Below are positions 61,005 through 64,000 of a DNA stretch of 64,000 bases, piece after piece. Below the pieces are notes generated by a model that was given only the letters and a program-made list of their open reading frames with translations, made no database searches and was not told where the DNA came from. Origin of the DNA: Bradyrhizobium diazoefficiens. Lineage in GTDB: Bacteria; Pseudomonadota; Alphaproteobacteria; Rhizobiales; Xanthobacteraceae. How positions within the stretch are numbered: position 1 is the first letter of the stretch; each line of letters opens with the position of its first letter. Made by a program: the position numbers and the translations under genes. Where the stretch lies: positions 3,438,501-3,502,500 of the forward strand of contig NZ_CP067102.1 in assembly GCF_016616885.1 (NCBI RefSeq), read 5' to 3'.

Positions 61005-61583
61005 CTACTCCGCCGGCACGATGCTCGGGGCGAGGATCACTTCGAGATGCTCGGGGCGGTCGCGGTTGACGTCGGCGAGATAGTCGTCGGCGACCTTGCG
61101 TAGCCGGCGGCTGAGCTCGGCGGAGACGCTGATGCTGTCGAGCTTGGTGTTCTCATGCACGATGGCGAGGATCGCGTTGATGTGGTGCGTGAACAGCTCG
61201 GCCGGCACCCTCTCGAGATCCGGTGCATGCTCGATGACGCGGCACAGGCTCTCGGCGACTCCTGCCGCGGCCGGAAAGCCGAACGTGGCGGCGTCGCCCT
61301 TGATGTCGTGCGCGGCGTGGAACAGCTCGTCGCGGCGCTCCTTGGTGAAGCCGTCGTTGCGGATCGCGACGTAGGCAGCCGACAGCCGGTTGACCTCGGT
61401 CGTCATCCAGCTCTTGAACTCGCCGGACAAATCGGCAAGCGCCTGCTCGGCGCGTGCGATCGGATCGTCCATATCCTTTTCTTCGACCCGGCGCAGCACC
61501 TTGCGGAGCGGATTGGGCTGCGTGATGACATGATGCGTGGCAAAGGCCGTGACCTCGATGTCCTTTGCGCTGTTCTTCGCCAT
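61005..61583 (-). CDS. Histidine phosphotransfer (Hpt) protein
   Basis: A 192-residue protein with one Hpt domain (about residues 60-165). The phosphoacceptor is His92 in AAHDIKGDAATFG. The N-terminus carries a short extension. It shares its direction with the response regulator gene 30 bases upstream, so the pair is probably one transcript. Hpt proteins relay phosphate between receiver domains. The sensor kinase is not in the window. Confidence 0.87.
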   Translation of the reverse strand: MAKNSAKDIEVTAFATHHVITQPNPLRKVLRRVEEKDMDDPIARAEQALADLSGEFKSWMTTEVNRLSAAYVAIRNDGFTKERRDELFHAAHDIKGDAATFGFPAAAGVAESLCRVIEHAPDLERVPAELFTHHINAILAIVHENTKLDSISVSAELSRRLRKVADDYLADVNRDRPEHLEVILAPSIVPAE

Positions 61584-61613
61584 GATGCCTGCCTAGTCGG
61601 GTGAGACGTTGCG

Positions 61614-62159
61614 CTAGATGGAGGAGCGGGCCTTGTCGAGCAACGAGGGCTGCTGGAGCACCTCGTGCTTTTCGCCGACGCGGCGCTCCGGGCCCATATA
61701 GGCGGAGTTGGTGTTGCGGCGCCGGTCCGGGCCGAAATAGGTTTTGGTCTTGATGAAGGGCCGGGGACTGGCGACCACGTTGAGAATGCGCTGGTAGAGG
61801 CCCTTGGCTGAGATCGGCTTGGCCAGGAATTCGGTGACGCCGGCATCGCGCGCGACCGTGACGCGGCGTTTTTCGGAATGGCCGGTCAGCATGATGATCG
61901 GCGCGTACGGGTTGCCCTTGGACTCCGGCTGCCGGATCATCTGCGCGAGCTCGAGCCCGTCGAAGATCGGCATCGCCCAATCGGTGATGACGATGTCGGG
62001 CACGTAGTGGCTGTACATTTCCAGGGCGGTCGCGCCGTCCTCGGCCTCGTAGACCTCACGCGCGCCGAACGAATGCAGCAGCGTCCGCAGGATGCGGCGC
62101 ATGTGCGGATTGTCGTCGCAGACAAGGAAGCGCAGCTTGTTGAAATCGATGCGGAACAT
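61614..62159 (-). CDS. CheY-like response regulator
   Basis: A 181-residue receiver protein. Acidic pocket residues are Asp15/Asp16, phosphoacceptor Asp60 (VITDWAMP), Thr in MLTGHSE and Lys in FLAKPIS. There is no DNA-binding or enzyme domain; a basic tail ends the chain (about 130-181, with PDRRRNTN and PERRVGEK repeats). The start at ATG 62159 is chosen because the region upstream is not family-like. It probably exchanges phosphate with the adjacent Hpt protein. Confidence 0.88.
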   Translation of the reverse strand: MFRIDFNKLRFLVCDDNPHMRRILRTLLHSFGAREVYEAEDGATALEMYSHYVPDIVITDWAMPIFDGLELAQMIRQPESKGNPYAPIIMLTGHSEKRRVTVARDAGVTEFLAKPISAKGLYQRILNVVASPRPFIKTKTYFGPDRRRNTNSAYMGPERRVGEKHEVLQQPSLLDKARSSI

Positions 62160-62183
62160 GACGCCTGGGCCAGAGCGGTCAAC

Positions 62184-62218
62184 CTTCGTTAACCATATCG
62201 CGCCGGGAGTTAACGAAG
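62184..62218. promoter_or_regulatory. 10-bp inverted repeat upstream of the response regulator
   Basis: CTTCGTTAAC (62184-62193) and GTTAACGAAG (62209-62218) form a perfect inverted repeat with a 15-base spacer, 25-59 bases upstream of the response-regulator start. It contains TTAACCAT, a CtrA half-site. It looks like an operator. Confidence 0.5.
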
Positions 62219-62256
62219 CGTTGCGAACGGGCCTCTGGCGGGGCCGGGCAGGCAGC

Positions 62257-63036
62257 TCAGTAGCCGAACTGCTCGCGAAGAATGCGCTCTTCCAGGCTGT
62301 GGCCTGGGTCAAACAGCATGCGCATCGAGATGGTCCTGTCTGACAGGATCTCGACGCGCCGGACCCTGCGTACCTCCTCATGGTCGGCGACGGCCGCGAC
62401 GGGCCGCTTGTCGTCTTCCAGCACCTCGATCACGACATAGGCCGTGTTGGGCAGCAGTGCGCCGCGCCAGCGCCGCGGCCGGAAAGCGCTGATCGGTGTC
62501 AGCGCCAGCAGCGCAGCGTTGATCGGCAGGATCGGCCCCTGGGCGGAGAGATTATAGGCGGTCGAGCCTGCCGGCGTCGACACGATGACGCCGTCGGCGA
62601 TCAGCTCGGGCATGCGCTCGCGCTCGTCGATCAGGATGCGCAGGCGCGCCGCCTGGGAGGTCTGGCGGAACAGATAGACCTCGTTGATGGCGTGATGCAG
62701 GTGGACGCGGTCATTGGCGTCGGTCGCACGCATCAGCAGCGGGTTGATCTCGGATTCATGCGCTGCCTCGAGCCGGGCGCGCAGATCGTGCGTCGAGTAT
62801 TCGTTCATCAGGAAGCCGACCGTGCCGCGGTGCATGCCGTAGATCGGTTTTCCCGAGCGCATGTGGTGGTGCAGCGTCTGGAGCATCAGCCCGTCGCCGC
62901 CAAGCGCGACCACGACGTCGGCCTCGCTCGGATCGCAATTGCCATATTGCGTGGTGAGCTGGTGGAAGGCGGTCTGCGCCTCGCTGCTCGGGCTGGCGAC
63001 GAAGGCGATCCGGTCGTATCGCGATGGCTTGGTCAT
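62257..63036 (-). CDS. nadK: NAD kinase
   Basis: A 259-residue NAD kinase that phosphorylates NAD to NADP. The GGDG motif is in [17 protein letters not shown](A/V) appears in [10 protein letters not shown]; and the conserved [15 protein letters not shown] region is present. The segment [10 protein letters not shown] is also conserved. Cytoplasmic and essential in most bacteria. Its 5' end faces the S10 peptidase gene across about 250 bases. Confidence 0.95.
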   Translation of the reverse strand: MTKPSRYDRIAFVASPSSEAQTAFHQLTTQYGNCDPSEADVVVALGGDGLMLQTLHHHMRSGKPIYGMHRGTVGFLMNEYSTHDLRARLEAAHESEINPLLMRATDANDRVHLHHAINEVYLFRQTSQAARLRILIDERERMPELIADGVIVSTPAGSTAYNLSAQGPILPINAALLALTPISAFRPRRWRGALLPNTAYVVIEVLEDDKRPVAAVADHEEVRRVRRVEILSDRTISMRMLFDPGHSLEERILREQFGY

Positions 63037-63288
63037 GGCTTCCAGGCAGGTGTCGCTGGCTCGAGAAAGTTCCGCCGAGGTCGTCTATACGACATGGGCG
63101 TCTATTGTCGAGGATGACCGCCCGGCGAGGCAAACGGGTCGGTCGGGGCAGGGGTCCCGGTTCAGGGCAAAACCCGGGTTGATTCGCCCGAAAAGCCGGT
63201 CCCAAGCCTCCGATCCCCCAAACCGTCGCAATTGGCGGCTAAAGCTGCGACCGACACGTTGCTGGTGCGGGCGGCAGGGAGAACAATC

Positions 63289-64000
63289 ATGATCATGAGC
63301 TTGCCGGCGCTGCGCTACGCGGGATTGGTGCTGGCGGTGTCTGCCTTCGCGCTCGCAGACGTGACGCTCGCAGATTTGGCGCGTGCGGACGATCCGCCGC
63401 AGCCGCGCAACGAGGCGGCGGCTCCTGCGGGGCAAAAGGGCGGGCGCGGCGGCAATGCGGCGCAGGCTTCGTCATCGGCTTCCGATCGTCGTCTCCCTGG
63501 AGATTCGACGACCAAGCAGACCCTCGATCTGCCGGGCCGAACGCTCAACTTTGCCGCGACCGCCGGCTCCATCCGCGTGTTCGACGACAAGGGCGAGCCG
63601 CTCGCCGATATCGCCACCACGTCTTACGAGCTCGATGGTGCCGATCGCGCCACGCGCCCGGTGACGTTCCTGTTCAACGGCGGGCCCGGTGCCTCGTCGG
63701 CGTGGCTCCAGTTCGGCGCGGCTGGGCCCTGGCGGCTGCCGCTCGACGGCGAGGGGTTGTCGCCGTCGGCCTCGCCCGAGGTGAAGCCGAATGCGGAAAC
63801 CTGGCTCGACTTCACCGATCTCGTCTTCATCGATCCCGTCGGCACCGGCTACAGCCGCGTCATCGCGAGCGGCGAGGATGCACGCAAGCGGTTCTATTCG
63901 GTCGACGGCGACATCAACTCGATTGCGCTCGTGATCCGCCGCTGGCTCGAGAAGCACAACCGCCTGACCTCGCCGAAATATGTCGCGGGCGAGAGCTATG
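63289..64000 (+). CDS. Peptidase S10 (serine carboxypeptidase), 5' part
   Basis: The gene runs off the window. Start ATG 63289 follows GGGAGA; a second ATG two codons later is possible. A signal peptide (cleavage near LARAD) and a Gly/Ala/Ser-rich linker precede the family region. The visible motifs are FNGGPGASS (oxyanion), FIDPVGTGYS, and the start of the nucleophile motif GESY at the last bases. Bacterial S10 carboxypeptidases remove C-terminal residues from peptides in the periplasm. The second catalytic Asp/His lie beyond the window. Confidence 0.88.
   Translation, partial: MIMSLPALRYAGLVLAVSAFALADVTLADLARADDPPQPRNEAAAPAGQKGGRGGNAAQASSSASDRRLPGDSTTKQTLDLPGRTLNFAATAGSIRVFDDKGEPLADIATTSYELDGADRATRPVTFLFNGGPGASSAWLQFGAAGPWRLPLDGEGLSPSASPEVKPNAETWLDFTDLVFIDPVGTGYSRVIASGEDARKRFYSVDGDINSIALVIRRWLEKHNRLTSPKYVAGESY

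Overview
The window is high-GC alphaproteobacterial chromosome. Gene content, small-protein families and the dispersed palindromes point to Bradyrhizobium or a very close relative. This is recognition from families and repeat types; no database search was run. Most of it is ordinary core genome with short operons, many divergent pairs, no rRNA or tRNA genes and no CRISPR array. The one clearly mobile piece is an IS110-family element at about 40.28-41.81 kb.

Layout. 0-9.5 kb: the 3' part of cysE, a DUF3126 protein, a hotdog thioesterase, a secreted caspase-like protein, small membrane and secreted proteins, a gamma-carbonic anhydrase and a HAMP/PAS protein without an output domain. 9.5-15.5 kb: a minus-strand operon for a polyamine-type ABC importer ending in a hydantoin/Asp-Glu racemase-like gene, with a divergent GntR regulator. 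16-20.7 kb: glutaminase, 14-TM MFS transporter, HdeD-like protein and secreted amidohydrolase, which looks like an acid-stress/amide-metabolism unit. 20.8-32.8 kb: a transglutaminase-like peptidase, PilZ protein, transporters, dehydrogenase, cupin, DEAD-box helicase, phasin and a Crp/Fnr regulator. 33-39 kb: a candidate small RNA, rhomboid protease, CBS protein, patatin, a secreted protein, and a LysR/aldo-keto reductase pair.

39.5-41.9 kb is the accessory patch: a decayed palindromic repeat, a structured Bradyrhizobium-type repeat, and a REP-like palindrome split cleanly by the IS110 element. The element's non-coding end carries two short stretches matching the target side and its own terminus, as expected of the guides in a bridge RNA.

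42-64 kb: a GGDEF/EAL protein, serine hydrolase, nitroreductase, thrS, an MFS transporter, an APC permease coupled to a secreted protein, yidD, a ClpP-like envelope protein, an Fe-S scaffold homologue, folE, hisI, a lytic transglycosylase-like protein, DUF2336, Hpt, response regulator, nadK and the start of a peptidase S10 gene.

A regulatory thread runs through the window. Three perfect TTAA-N7-TTAA motifs (CtrA-type boxes) lie in intergenic DNA just upstream of a small membrane protein, the candidate small RNA/rhomboid region and the transglycosylase. A fourth near-match lies upstream of the PilZ gene.
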